In this document: positions 17,749-27,447 of the stretch, piece after piece
Layout: each line of letters opens with the position of its first letter
Position numbering within the stretch: position 1 is the first letter of the stretch
Assembly: GCA_963762075.1 (NCBI GenBank)
Contig: CAVXJC010000001.1
Span: 1-64,000, forward strand
Source: JAOUEA01 sp963762075
Lineage (GTDB): Bacteria > Actinomycetota > UBA4738 > HRBIN12
Direction of reading: 5' to 3'
Length of the DNA stretch: 64,000 bases
Position numbers and translations under genes: made by a program
The notes under the pieces: generated by a model
Told to the model about the DNA's origin: nothing
Seen by the model: only the letters and a program-made list of their open reading frames with translations
Databases searched by the model: none

Positions 17749-20031
17749 CTAGCCCCAGCGTTGGCCGAGGAAGGCGGCGAGCAGCGCGATCGCGCCCTGC
17801 TTGTCGAGCGGCTCGTTGCCGTTGCCGCACTTCGGGCTCTGCACGCAGCTCGGGCATCCGTGCGCGCACGGGCATCGTCGGATCGCTTCGAGGGTGGCCC
17901 GCAGCCACCGCTCACTGGTCGCCGCGCCGCGCTCGGTGATGCCGGCGCCGCCGGGGTAGGCGTCGTAGATGAAGATGGTCGTGAGGCCGGTATCGGGGTG
18001 CAAGGGTGTCGAGACGCCGCCGATGTCCCATCGATCGCACGTGGCGACCAGGGGAAGCAGGCCGATCGCAGCGTGCTCGGCCGCGTGGATCGCGCCGGGG
18101 ACGTCGCGCGGCACGACGCCGGCGCGATCGAGCACCGAGGCCGGGATCGTCCACCACACAGCACGCGTCTCGAGCTCGACCGGCGGCAAGGGAAGCGGCA
18201 TCTCGTCGAGCGTCTCGTTGGTGAAGACCGACTTCCGCACGTAGCTCACGACCTGGTTCGTGACGAGGACCGACCCGAACGACTGCACGACCTCGCCGAT
18301 GGTCGATCGGTCGATGACGTCGACGACCGCGATGTCGGTCACGTCGCGGGCCTGCGTGTAGAAGTCGGGGTCTGCCGGTTGCACGGTGGCGACGCGAGCC
18401 ACGAGGTCGAGCTCTTGCACGAGGTACTGCTCTCCGAGGTGCAGATAGACCGCACCCGGGTGCAGGGTCGCGTAGGCGCGATGCTCGTCGGCCGTGCCGA
18501 GCAGTTCGCCGGTGTCGTCGATCACGATCGAGTAGATGTGGCCCCCGCCGGCCCGCACGTCGACGGCGCGGTGAGGAGCGTCCTTGCCGCGGTCGTGCCA
18601 CGCCTCGCGGCGGCGCACCAGCGCCCCACGCTCGGCCATCGCCTCGACCGAGGCACGAACTTCGTCGGCGTCGCCGAAGAACGCGAGCTCGTCGTCGTGG
18701 AGCGGCAGTTCCCTTGCGGCACAGCGCAAGTGCGGTTCGCGGATGTACGGATTCGTGGGGTCGATCACGGCGGCCTCGGCGGGCTTGTCGAACAGATCCT
18801 GCGGGTGGTGCACGAGGTACTGGTCGAGCGGATCGTCTTGGGCCACGAGCACCGCGAGCGCGTCGGTGTCGCGGCGGCCCGCTCGCCCGGCCTGCTGCCA
18901 CATGGCCGCGCGGGTGCCCGGGTAGCCGGTGAGCACCGCCGCGTCGAGCGAGCCGATGTCGATGCCGAGCTCGAGCGCGCTCGTGGAGGCGACCGCCACG
19001 AGCTCGCCGTCGGCGAGCGCTCGTTCGATGCGACGCCGATCCTCGGCGAGGTAGCCGGCGCGGTAGCTGGTGATCTTCGTTCGGAGCTGCGCGTCACCGA
19101 CCTCACGGCGGGCCCACTCCGCGAGCAGCTCGGCGGCTCGGCGTGAGCGCGTGAACCCGATGGTTCGTGTGCCCTGGCTCGCGAGCTTGCCCACGAGCCA
19201 GGCGGACTCCGCGAGTGCGCTTCGCCGGGCACCGGTCTCCTCGTCGACGAGCGGTGGGTTCCACAGGGCGAAGAGCTTCTCGCCGCTGGGCGAAGCGTCG
19301 TCGGTGATCTCCACCACGTCGTCGAGACCCGTGAGCCTGGTTGCGAGCTCGGCCGGATTGCCGACGGTCGCGCTCGCGACGCACCACCTCGGGGAGCCGC
19401 CGTAATGCGCCACGAGCCGCCGGAGCCGCCGCAGCACCATCGCCACGTGCGAACCGAACACCCCTCGGCACACGTGCGCCTCGTCGACGACGACCATCGA
19501 CAGCCTCAGGAAGAAGTCGGCCCACCGTGCGTGATCGGCGAGCAGCGACAGGTGCAGCATGTCGGGGTTCGTCATCACGAGGTTCGCGTTCTTGCGGATC
19601 AGCGGGCGTTCGCTGCGCGGCGTGTCGCCGTCGTAGACCGCGGCCTTGACCTGCGGGAGCTTCAGCGCCCGGATCGACCTGAGCTGGTCGCGCGCGAGCG
19701 CCTTCGTGGGGAACAGGTAGAGCGCGGTCGCTTTCGGGACGGTGATCGCGGCCTCGGCGAACGCCGCGTTGTAGACGAGCGTCTTGCCGCTCGCCGTGCC
19801 GGTGGCGAGCACGACGTCGCGTCCGGCCCGCAGCGCCGCGAGTCCCTCGGACTGATGCGGGTACAACCCCTGAACGCCTGTGAGGCCGAGACGGGTGACG
19901 AGCAGCTCGGGCAGATCGTCGGGGAACGGCTCGATCACGGGTCTGCGTGCCTCGAGCGTTCGAACGTGCACGAGCGAGTCCGCCGCGTCGGGGTCGGTCT
20001 CGAGCTGACGAAGGAACGCATGGGGGTCCAC
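17749..20031 (-). CDS. DEAD/DEAH-box helicase with DUF1998 (MrfA/YprA-like)
   Basis: A 760-residue superfamily 2 helicase. Motifs in order: Q-region LGLTGVQGLYPHQSEGLAAL, Walker A LATGTASGKT, TNPDMLH, DEAH box VVVDEAHVCRGVFGSH, SAT in CVASATVGNPAEL, and motif VI QQAGRAGRR. The C-terminal DUF1998 part ends with the four-cysteine cluster CPCAHGCPSCVQSPKCGNGN, the zinc or metal site seen in Bacillus MrfA. MrfA acts in mitomycin C repair together with the nuclease MrfB, which I do not see here. The GTG at 20031 lies seven bases after TAGCCT, a leaderless start; the longer open frame upstream has no helicase features. Confidence 0.9.
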   Translation of the reverse strand: MDPHAFLRQLETDPDAADSLVHVRTLEARRPVIEPFPDDLPELLVTRLGLTGVQGLYPHQSEGLAALRAGRDVVLATGTASGKTLVYNAAFAEAAITVPKATALYLFPTKALARDQLRSIRALKLPQVKAAVYDGDTPRSERPLIRKNANLVMTNPDMLHLSLLADHARWADFFLRLSMVVVDEAHVCRGVFGSHVAMVLRRLRRLVAHYGGSPRWCVASATVGNPAELATRLTGLDDVVEITDDASPSGEKLFALWNPPLVDEETGARRSALAESAWLVGKLASQGTRTIGFTRSRRAAELLAEWARREVGDAQLRTKITSYRAGYLAEDRRRIERALADGELVAVASTSALELGIDIGSLDAAVLTGYPGTRAAMWQQAGRAGRRDTDALAVLVAQDDPLDQYLVHHPQDLFDKPAEAAVIDPTNPYIREPHLRCAARELPLHDDELAFFGDADEVRASVEAMAERGALVRRREAWHDRGKDAPHRAVDVRAGGGHIYSIVIDDTGELLGTADEHRAYATLHPGAVYLHLGEQYLVQELDLVARVATVQPADPDFYTQARDVTDIAVVDVIDRSTIGEVVQSFGSVLVTNQVVSYVRKSVFTNETLDEMPLPLPPVELETRAVWWTIPASVLDRAGVVPRDVPGAIHAAEHAAIGLLPLVATCDRWDIGGVSTPLHPDTGLTTIFIYDAYPGGAGITERGAATSERWLRATLEAIRRCPCAHGCPSCVQSPKCGNGNEPLDKQGAIALLAAFLGQRWG

Positions 20032-20084
20032 GGTCGCAAGGCTACCGGTGGCCCGGAGCCAGCCGATCGCACTCGGGACTCGGG

Positions 20085-21413
20085 TTACTCGGAGAGCTCG
20101 TTGTAAGGCGCTCGGAACGCGTCGTGGCCCAACTTCCGGAAGTCGAGCTTGCCAGTCGCGAGCACCCAGACCGCGAGCACCAGGTAGACGACGCCGACCC
20201 CGATGCGCTCGATGCCGTGCAGCCGCTCGGGAACGATGCCGCCGAGGATGAACTGCGCCCAGAACAGGGAGAAGACGAAAACCGCCTCGCGAAGCGACAT
20301 CGTGAGGTTCGAGATCACCGCCACGGCGAAGGCCGACTGCGCGGCCGTGAGGAAGAGCTCCTCTCGTTGTACCGAGTCGAGCGGCAGCCCATGGAGCCCG
20401 CCCGCCGCGATCGCGAACACGATGGGAAGGGTGCCCACCAACAGCGTCCACTGGTTCACCTTCGAGGAGACCAGCGTGCCGAGTCCTGCGTTCGTGTTGA
20501 GCCGCCACGCGTACAGACCGGCCACCAGCAGCTCAGGCGCTTCCGAGGCGAGTGGCGCGACCCACTGCACCAAGAGGAACTCGCTCACGTTGAGCGCCTC
20601 GCCCGAGGCGACCAATGCCTCGGCGAACCGCTCCGCGAAGGAGAGGATCACCGCGGCTGCGAACACCGTGATGCAGATCACAAATGACCGTCGGGGCACC
20701 TTCGCGAAGGTACCCAGGTACCGTGCGGGTCCGACGAGGTGCGGTTCCTCGGCGGGGGCCCGGGCGACACGGATCGAGTACGCCACGAAGATGCCGACCA
20801 GGATCGCCGAGTCGACGAGGGTGATCGAATCCTTGAGAGGAAGCGTGAGGGAGTAGATGGTCGCCACCGCCAGGTAGCCGATCTCGATGGAGTGCTCACG
20901 GTCGAGCCGCACGCCTTCCCACCGACCGTTGGGCTCCATCACGAGCAGGCGGCGCTTCTTCAGCCGGAAGTACGCGATGAAGATCACCATCGTCCAACCC
21001 ACGCCGATCAGCAGCCGGTTCGCACCCGTCATGTTCGCGAGCGCGAGGTGGCAGGGAGACTCGTTACCAGGGGGGATCGAGGGGCAACTGGCGCCGAACT
21101 GGGCGAATGACTCGCCGCCCTTCCTGGCGAACACGAAGTCCACGGCGTACTCGGGCAGCACGGCGATCAACGCCAGCAGCGCGATCGCGAGCCCGGCCGA
21201 GATGTCGAGCTGTGCCACCTCGGCGGCCCACGAGAGCAGGAACGCGGCACCGACGATCGCGAGGCCGAACAGCAGGGCTTCGAGCGGAGGTGAGATCTCG
21301 GGGTGCGTGAACCGCAGGACGAACGCCGGGACCGTGAGCGCCACGGCCATCACGATCTGCACCTGTGCCCGGAACGGATGGACGTTGCTGAGGTCGTCGC
21401 GGAGCGTCGTCAT
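20085..21413 (-). CDS. Ca2+/cation antiporter (CaCA superfamily) membrane protein
   Basis: A 442-residue protein with 10-12 hydrophobic segments and two inverted alpha-repeats. The first reads ALIAVLPEYAVDFVFA ... ANMTGANRLLIGVGWT, the second APLASEAPELLVAGLYAW followed by GLGTLVSSKVNQWTLLVGT. These are the ion-binding parts of sodium/calcium-type exchangers. A 70-residue cytoplasmic loop with charged residues lies between the halves. The ATG at 21413 is nine bases from TAGGCT (complement of 21423-21428). Ion specificity (Ca2+, Na+ or H+) cannot be read from sequence. It is next to other ion and envelope genes but not in an obvious operon with them. Confidence 0.85.
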   Translation of the reverse strand: MTTLRDDLSNVHPFRAQVQIVMAVALTVPAFVLRFTHPEISPPLEALLFGLAIVGAAFLLSWAAEVAQLDISAGLAIALLALIAVLPEYAVDFVFARKGGESFAQFGASCPSIPPGNESPCHLALANMTGANRLLIGVGWTMVIFIAYFRLKKRRLLVMEPNGRWEGVRLDREHSIEIGYLAVATIYSLTLPLKDSITLVDSAILVGIFVAYSIRVARAPAEEPHLVGPARYLGTFAKVPRRSFVICITVFAAAVILSFAERFAEALVASGEALNVSEFLLVQWVAPLASEAPELLVAGLYAWRLNTNAGLGTLVSSKVNQWTLLVGTLPIVFAIAAGGLHGLPLDSVQREELFLTAAQSAFAVAVISNLTMSLREAVFVFSLFWAQFILGGIVPERLHGIERIGVGVVYLVLAVWVLATGKLDFRKLGHDAFRAPYNELSE

Positions 21414-21445
21414 GCGAGCCCGAGCCTACCCGAGCATGCCGCGAG

Positions 21446-22395
21446 TCATTCGTTCGCGGTGGGGCTCGGCGGAACGTTCTTCTTGAGCAGCAGGGCGTCC
21501 TTCTTGGCATCTGCCACGATCGCACGAGCGCGAGCCATGTCGAGCGTCACGACGGAGATGCCGCCGAGCATGCCGGTCCCTCCGGGCAAGACAACGTTCT
21601 GCACCCTCGTCGGCGGGATCTTGGAAGCCGTGAACGCGAGGGCCATCACTTCGCGAGAGCGGTATCTCGGTCTCGATGTTGCGCATTCCCGCGCCGAGCC
21701 ACGTGAACAGCCTCGCCTGATCGGTTCGGAACTGCTTCTTGAACTGTGCGAGCGCCGCCAGCAGCAGCCGTCCGCCGTTCTCTTGGCGCCCGAAATCACC
21801 CTCTTGCAGGCTGTGGCGGTCGCGCGAGAACGCGAGCGCCTCGGGGCCGGTGAGCTTCTGCACGCCCGGGGAGAAGTCGGTGCGAGCGAACGAGTCGATC
21901 ATCGGGAACGGCACGTCGACCGTGAGGCCGCCCACCGCGTTGATCATGTCGGTGAACCCCCAGAAGGTCGTGAGCGCCCAGTAGTCGATCGTCACCCCGA
22001 AGTTCGCTTCCATCGTCCGGACCAACAGATCGGGCCCGCCGTACACCATCGAGGAGTTGATCTTGCCGGAGCCCCGGCCAGGGATCGGAAGGTAGGAGTC
22101 TCTCGGCACCCCCACGAGCACCGCCCGCTTGTTCGCCGGGTTGAGGAAGATCAGGTGGAGCGAGTCGCCGAGCGATCGCATCACGTTCTCGCCCGGACGC
22201 GCGCCCGAGCCGATCGCGAGGATCACCACGGGCTTCGAGCCCGACAGTGACGGTGTGTAGCCGGCGTGGGCCTTGCCCACCACGACACCCGCCGACTGAG
22301 CTCGCGCGGTCGACCGGCGCCCCGAGCGAGCCGAGGACCGACCCGAGCACCCAGGCCGCGAGGGCGACCACGAGGAACGCCGCGCGGCGTCTCAC
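21446..22395 (-). CDS. LytR-CpsA-Psr (LCP) family cell-wall protein, two frameshifts
   Basis: A membrane-anchored LCP protein of about 315 residues: VRRRAAFLVVALAAWVLGSV is the transmembrane anchor. The catalytic domain has VILAIGSGARPG, AVLVGVPRDSYLPIPGRG with the conserved Arg-Asp, KINSSMVYGGPDLLVRTM and DVPFPMIDSF. LCP enzymes attach teichoic acid, arabinogalactan or similar polymers to peptidoglycan. The frame is lost near 22297 (before VVVGKAHAGYTPSLSG) and near 21655 (after IPLSR, resuming EVMALAFTASKIPP); both mend by removing one base. The GTG start at 22395 overlaps the stop of the upstream gene (GTGA). Confidence 0.85.
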
Positions 22396-23107
22396 GATGC
22401 CTCCGCCCCCGACGGCTCGGCGCTCCCGCCACTGGGCGACGACGACGCGCCGGGTTTCGGCGCGCGTTCGTCGTCGCTTCGCTGCACCGAGAACGACACC
22501 ACGAGCCACTCGCCATCGGCCTTCTCGAAGATGAACTGACCCTTGCTGATGAGCAGGACCTGTCCATCGGCCCCTGTGCCCCTGGCCACGAAGCGGGCGC
22601 TGCCTTCCACCGACCGTGCGACACCCGCCGGGTCGAACAGCACGTGCAGCTTCAGCGTGCTCGGCATCGGTCGGATCGTCTCGAACGCCTCTCCGCGTCA
22701 GGTCCCGCCGTCAGCACGTCGAGCTGCTTCTCGGCCGCATCGCGCGCCCCACCCGTGAAGAGCTCGAGCACGCCGTCATAGCTGCCCTCCATCCAGTTCG
22801 CCGGATCGAGGAAGGCGGCCGTGTAGAGAGCGTCCATCCTCTCCGTGACTGCCTCGGCGGGCGCCTCCGAGGCAGCCACCGCCTGCTGATGATCAGGGTT
22901 CGTTGCGGTCTCGACCGGCTTCGGTGTCGCCACGTCGAAGTCGAACGCGGGCGGCTCGGGTGTGTCGTTGCCCACGATGACGCCCAGTGGCCCGTCGCCA
23001 CCGGACAACGAGAGGATCACCACCGCCAGGAGTGCGGCCACCACGAGGGCGCCCACGATCATGACGGGCTTCCGGGAAGGGGTGGCTGAGTGCCGACCAT
23101 CTGCCAA
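22392..23107 (-). CDS. membrane-anchored protein of unknown function, LCP operon partner (frameshifted)
   Basis: One transmembrane helix near the N-terminus (VMIVGALVVAALLAVVILSL), then an extracytoplasmic region beginning PEPPAFDFDVATPKPVE. The second half after the break reads LKLHVLFDPAGVARSVEG, GQVLLISKGQFIFEKADGEW and ends in a Ser/Pro-rich tail. The frame is lost near 22695, between DVLTAGPDAE and FETIRPMPST; one extra base explains it. No family is recognised, but the coupling (GTGA overlap) to the LCP gene suggests a cell-wall role. The start is a TTG at 23107, nine bases after TAGGGT on the minus strand. Confidence 0.6.
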
Positions 23108-23174
23108 AACGCGGGAACCCTACCGGTGGGTGAGCACCGCGCCAACGTTCGGCGCGTTGCGGTTCCGTGACGAG

Positions 23175-23180
23175 TAGGAT
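23175..23180 (+). promoter_or_regulatory. -10-like box upstream of nhaA
   Basis: TAGGAT at 23175-23180 precedes the nhaA start (ATG 23234) by about 54 bases. A GGAAGGGA sequence just before the ATG is a plausible ribosome site. A small hairpin, CGCGCC - AACGTTC - GGCGCG (23137-23155), lies between this box and the divergent gene. Confidence 0.3.
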
Positions 23181-23233
23181 GACCGCGATCCACCAAGGTG
23201 TGCCGGGAAGACTGGTCGGCGGAAGGGAATGCC

Positions 23234-24609
23234 ATGTCCGAACCGGTCACACCGCGACGCCGCCCACGTGCCGATCACGACAGCTCCGACGAGGTCCGGC
23301 CCCCCTGGTCGCGCTCGGACCGGCTGGTCCCGCGGCGGGTCGTGCGGCCGCTCCAGGAGTTCCTGCAGACCTCGACGGCTGGCGCGTCGCTGCTGCTCGT
23401 TGCGGTCGTCGTCGCGCTGGTCTGGGCGAACTCACCGTGGAAGGCCGGGTACGAGTCGCTGTTCTGCGACCGAGCTGTCCGTGCGGCTGGGTGCGCTCGC
23501 GATCTCGACGAGGACCTGCACTTCTGGGTGAACGACGGCCTGATGGCCGCTGTTCTTCCTGGTGGTCGGTCTCGAGATCAAGCGCGAGGTCGTCTGGGCG
23601 AGCTGCGGCGGCTCCGAGTGGCGCGCGTTGCCGGTCGTCGGCCGCGCTCGGCGGCATGGTCGTGCCCGGCCCTGATCTACCTCGCGATCGCGGGCGGTGG
23701 CGAGGCCGGGCGCGGATGGGGCATCCCGATGGCCACCGACATCGCGTTCGCGCTCGGGGTGCTGGCCCTCGCGGCGGCGCACGCGCCGCCGAGGCTGAAG
23801 CCGTTCCTGCTGACGCTCGCGATCGTCGACGACATCGGCGCGATCATCGTGATCGCGATCTTCTACACCGGCGGCGTCGCGGTCGTCCGCGCTGATGGTC
23901 GCCGCTCGCGATCGTCGTCGTGATCGCGGTCGCGAACGCGCGTCCACGTCCGGTCGCTGCTCGTCTACGTCGTGCTCGGCGCCGGCCTGTGGTACGCGAC
24001 GTACCGAGGCCGGCATCCACCCGACGATCGCCGGCGTGGTGCTCGGGTTGCTGACACCCGTCCGCCCGTTCCAGCGCCCGGCCGTCGTGAGCCGGAGGCC
24101 CGCCGCACCGCCGACGAGACGAGCGACGAGCCCGATCCGGCCGACGCGGATGCGCCGCGGTGGCTGCGCCTGGCGTGGCTCTCGCGCGAGGCCGTCTCGC
24201 CGCTCGCCCGCACCGAGCACGCGCTGCTGCCGTGGACGAGCTTCGTGATCCTGCCGCTCTTCGCCCTCGCCAACGCCGGGGTCGAGCTCTCGCTCGTCGC
24301 GGCTCGCGGCCGCGCTCACGGCGCCGGTGCGCTCGGCATCTTCGTCGGGCTCGTGGTCGGCAAGCCGATCGGGGTGCTCGTCGGGGTCCTGGCTCGCCGT
24401 GCGCTCGGGCGTCGGTCGCCTTCCACCGGGCGTGGGATGGGGCACATGACCGGCATGGGCGCGACGGCCGGCATCGGGTTCACCGTGGCGCTGTTCATCG
24501 CCGAGCTGGCGTTCCCGACGGGCCGCGGCTGCTCGACGAGGCGAAGATCGCGATCCTGGCCGCCGTCGGTGATCGCGGGACGTCGCTCGGCTACGTGATC
24601 CTGCAGTAG
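23234..24609 (+). CDS. nhaA: Na+/H+ antiporter NhaA (many frameshifts)
   Basis: Fragments spread over all three frames reassemble into an NhaA protein of about 450 residues: LQEFLQTSTAGASLLLVAVV, ANSPWKAGYESLF, EDLHFWVNDGLMA, LFFLVVGLEIKREVVW, MATDIAFALGVLALA, LTLAIVDDIGAIIVIAIFYT (containing the two essential Asp), AGIHPTIAGVVLGLLTPVRP, EHALLPWTSFVILPLFALAN, GLVVGKPIGVLVGVL, MTGMGATAGIGFTVALFIAE and a C-terminal EAKIAILAAV ... GYVILQ. NhaA exports Na+ in exchange for two H+. At least ten single-base gains or losses lie between 23465 and 24560, in both directions, far more than in any neighbouring gene. Either the local sequence is poor or this is a decaying gene; the regular codon pattern in every fragment favours sequence error. 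Confidence 0.8.
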
Positions 24610-24681
24610 TCGTGCCGGCGCGCCTCGGAGTCCGACTAGGCCGCCGGGACATCGCCGCAGGTCAGCATGGGGACGGTTCCC

Positions 24682-24755
24682 TATACTTCACCGGTCGCCG
24701 GGCCAGACGGGCCGGCCGAGAACACTTCATCCACGCTCAACGAACCACACGGAGG
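24682..24755 (+). promoter_or_regulatory. promoter -10 and ribosome site of hppA
   Basis: TATACT at 24682-24687 is the most canonical -10 box in the window. It is followed by a leader of roughly 66 nt ending in GGAGG at 24751-24755, five bases before the ATG at 24760. No strong -35 hexamer is evident. Confidence 0.6.
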
Positions 24756-24759
24756 TTGC

Positions 24760-27054
24760 ATGTTCGGCGTCCTTGCCCAGGAAGGCGGCCCGCTCGAGGT
24801 CACCTTCGGGTCGTTCGAGAACACATGGCTCTGGATCGTGCTCGCCGTGTCGCTCGTGGCGCTGGTCTTCGCCTGGTACCTGCGGGCGAGGGTGCTGGCC
24901 GAACCCGAGGGCACGCCGAAGATGCGCGAGATCGCGACCGCGATCCAGGAAGGCGCGAAGGCCTATCTGAGTCGTCAGTTCAGCACGCTCGGCGTCTTCC
25001 TCGGCATCCTGACGGTCGCGCTGTTCTTCGTGCTGCCCGTCGCCGAGGGCGTGACGACGACGTTCCTCGGCATGTCGCTGAGCTCTCGATCCGCATCGGC
25101 CGCTCGATCGCGTTCCTGCTCGGGGCCGGCGCCTCGATGCTCACGGGGTACGCGGGCATGTGGCTCGCCGTGCGCGCCAACGTGCGCACGGCCAACGCCG
25201 CGAAGGAGTCGGGCCTGCGCAAGGCGCTCACGATCGCGTTCCGCGCCGGCGGCGTCGCCGGCATGTTCACGGTCGGGCTCGGACTGTTCGGCGCGACGCT
25301 GATCCTGATCATCTTCAAGGGCGACGCCACGAGCGTGCTGGTCGGCTTCGGGTTCGGCGGCGCGCTGCTGGCGATGTTCATGCGGGTCGGCGGCGGCATC
25401 TTCACGAAGGCCGCCGACGTGGGCGCCGACCTGGTGGGCAAGGTCGAGCAGGGCATCCCCGAGGACGACCCGCGCAACGCCGCCACGATCGCCGACAACG
25501 TGGGCGACAACGTCGGCGACTGCGCCGGCATGGCGGCCGACCTCTTCGAGAGCTACGAGGTCACGCTCGTCGCCGCGTTGATCCTGGGTGCCGCGGCCTT
25601 CGCCGACTCCGAGATCGGCGCGATCGCCGGCGTGATGTTCCCGCTGTTCGTGCGCGCGGTCGGCGTCATCACCTCGATCATCGGCATCATGGCCGTCACG
25701 CCGCGCTCCGAGGAGGAGCACGGCATGAAGGCGATCAACCGCGGCTTCTTCCTGTCGGCGGTGATCTCCGCGGTGCTCGTGATCGTCATCTCCGTCGTCT
25801 ACATGGAGAGCTGGCAGTCCGGGCATCGCCGTCGCGATCGGCCTCGTGCTCGCCTCGGTGATCCAGGTCCTCACGCAGTACTTCACCGACACGAAGTTCA
25901 AGCCGGTGAAGGAGGTCGCCGACTCCACCGTGACCGGCCCGGCCACGACGGTGCTGTCGCGGCTTCTCGGTCGGCCTCGAGTCGGCCGTGTGGGCGGCGC
26001 TCGTGATCGCCGGCGCGATCATGGCGGCGTTCCTGCTCGCCGACCCCGACTCGACGAACCTCTTCGCCGAGCGCCTGTACTTCATCGCGCTCACCGGCAT
26101 GGGCATGCTGACCACGGTCGGCGTGGTCGTCTCGATGGACACCTACGGCCCGATCAGCGACAACGCGCAGGGCATCGCCGAGATGTCGGGCGAGTTCGAG
26201 GGCCGGCCGGCCGAGATCCTCGGCGGACTCGACGCCGTCGGCAACTCCACGAAGGCCATCACGAAGGGCATGGCGATCGCGACGGCGGTCATCGCGGCGA
26301 CGTCGTTGTTCGGCTCCTTCGAGGAAGCGCTGAAGGACGCCGGGTTCGCGTTCGAGGGGATCCGCATCGACCAGCCCGACGTGCTCGTCGGGCTGCTGGC
26401 CGGCGGCACGATCGCGTTCCTGTTCAGCTCGCTCGCGATCCGCGCCGTGGGTCGCGCCGCCGCGCAGGTCGTGGTCGAGGTGCGCAACCAGTTCCGCGAC
26501 AACCCGGGCATCATGGACTACTCGGTGAAGCCCGACTACGCGCGAGTCGTCGACATCTGCACGAAGACGTCGCTGCGCGAGCTGCTCACGCCGGGCCTGC
26601 TGGCCGTGCTCTCACCGGTGATCGCCGGCTTCCTGCTGAAGGAAGAGGCGCTCGGCGGATTCCTGGCCGGCGCGATCGTCACCGGGCTGCTCATGGCCGT
26701 GATGCTCTCGAACTCCGGCGGCGCGTGGGACAACGCCAAGAAGTACATCGAGGAAGGCCACTTCGGCGGCAAGGGATCCGACGCCCACAAGGCGGCGGTG
26801 ATCGGCGACACGGTCGGCGACCCGTTCAAGGACACCGCCGGCCCGGCGCTGAACCCGCTGATCAAGGTCATGAACCTCGTGGCCCTGCTCATCGCGCCCC
26901 TCGTCGTGCAGTACGCCGACGAGACCGCGGTGCGGATCTCGATCGGGCTCGTCGCGACCGTGATCCTCGGCGCGGCGATCTACGTGTCGAAGTCTCGCAA
27001 GTCCGAGCTCGAGCGGCCGCCGAGTTCGCCGACAAGTCCGCAGCCACCGTCTGA
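24760..27054 (+). CDS. hppA: K+-independent H+-translocating membrane pyrophosphatase (frameshifted)
   Basis: A proton-pumping pyrophosphatase of about 765 residues with 15-16 helices. Diagnostic motifs: GGGIFTKAADVGADLVGKVE and EDDPRNAATIADNVGDNVGD (PPi and Mg2+ binding), ISDNAQGIAEMSG, and VLSNSGGAWDNAKKYIE with DTVGDPFKDTAGPALN near the end. In GNSTKAITKG a Lys occupies the position that is Ala in K+-dependent enzymes, which marks this one as K+-independent. It couples pyrophosphate hydrolysis to proton export or reverse. The frame breaks near 25085, 25821, 25959 and 27005; the middle two mend by deleting one base. The true C-terminus reads AAAEFADKSAATV. Confidence 0.92.
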
Positions 27055-27081
27055 GGCTCTGGAGACGAACCGGCCGACGAC

Positions 27082-27447
27082 ATGGGCGCCTTCCGTCGCT
27101 GGCTCGACAGGCTCACCGAGAGCGACGAGTCGCGCCTATCGGCTGAGATCCAGGACTGGGCCGGCTCGGTCGCCGGCTCCGTGCCTCTCGGCGACGCACC
27201 CTTGCGACAGCATGTGAAGATCGCCGGGGTGATCCGGCGCATCACCGTGCTGCCGATGAGCGGTCACGAGTCGCTCGAGGCGTTGGTGAGCGACGGCACC
27301 GGCGAGGCCGTCGTCGTGTTCATGGGACGCCGCGGCATCGGCGGATTCTCGCTCGGCACCAAGGTCGTGGTCGAGGGCGTGCTCGGGGAGCAGCGAGGCG
27401 GCGGTCCGCCGAAGATGATCAACCCTCGACTCGAGTTCACCGCCTGA
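27082..27447 (+). CDS. OB-fold nucleic-acid-binding domain protein
   Basis: A 121-residue protein whose core VKIAGVIRRITVLPMSGHES ... ALVSDGTGEAVVVFMGRRGI ... TKVVVEGVLGEQRGGGPPKM matches an OB fold of the tRNA-anticodon/RecG wedge type. In many actinobacteria a small OB-fold gene of this kind sits close to an APC-type transporter and the ceoB/ceoC pair, and that neighbourhood is conserved here. Its 3' end overlaps the convergent KimA-like gene by 11 bp. The function is unknown; a link to K+ transport is only contextual. Confidence 0.8.
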   Translation: MGAFRRWLDRLTESDESRLSAEIQDWAGSVAGSVPLGDAPLRQHVKIAGVIRRITVLPMSGHESLEALVSDGTGEAVVVFMGRRGIGGFSLGTKVVVEGVLGEQRGGGPPKMINPRLEFTA

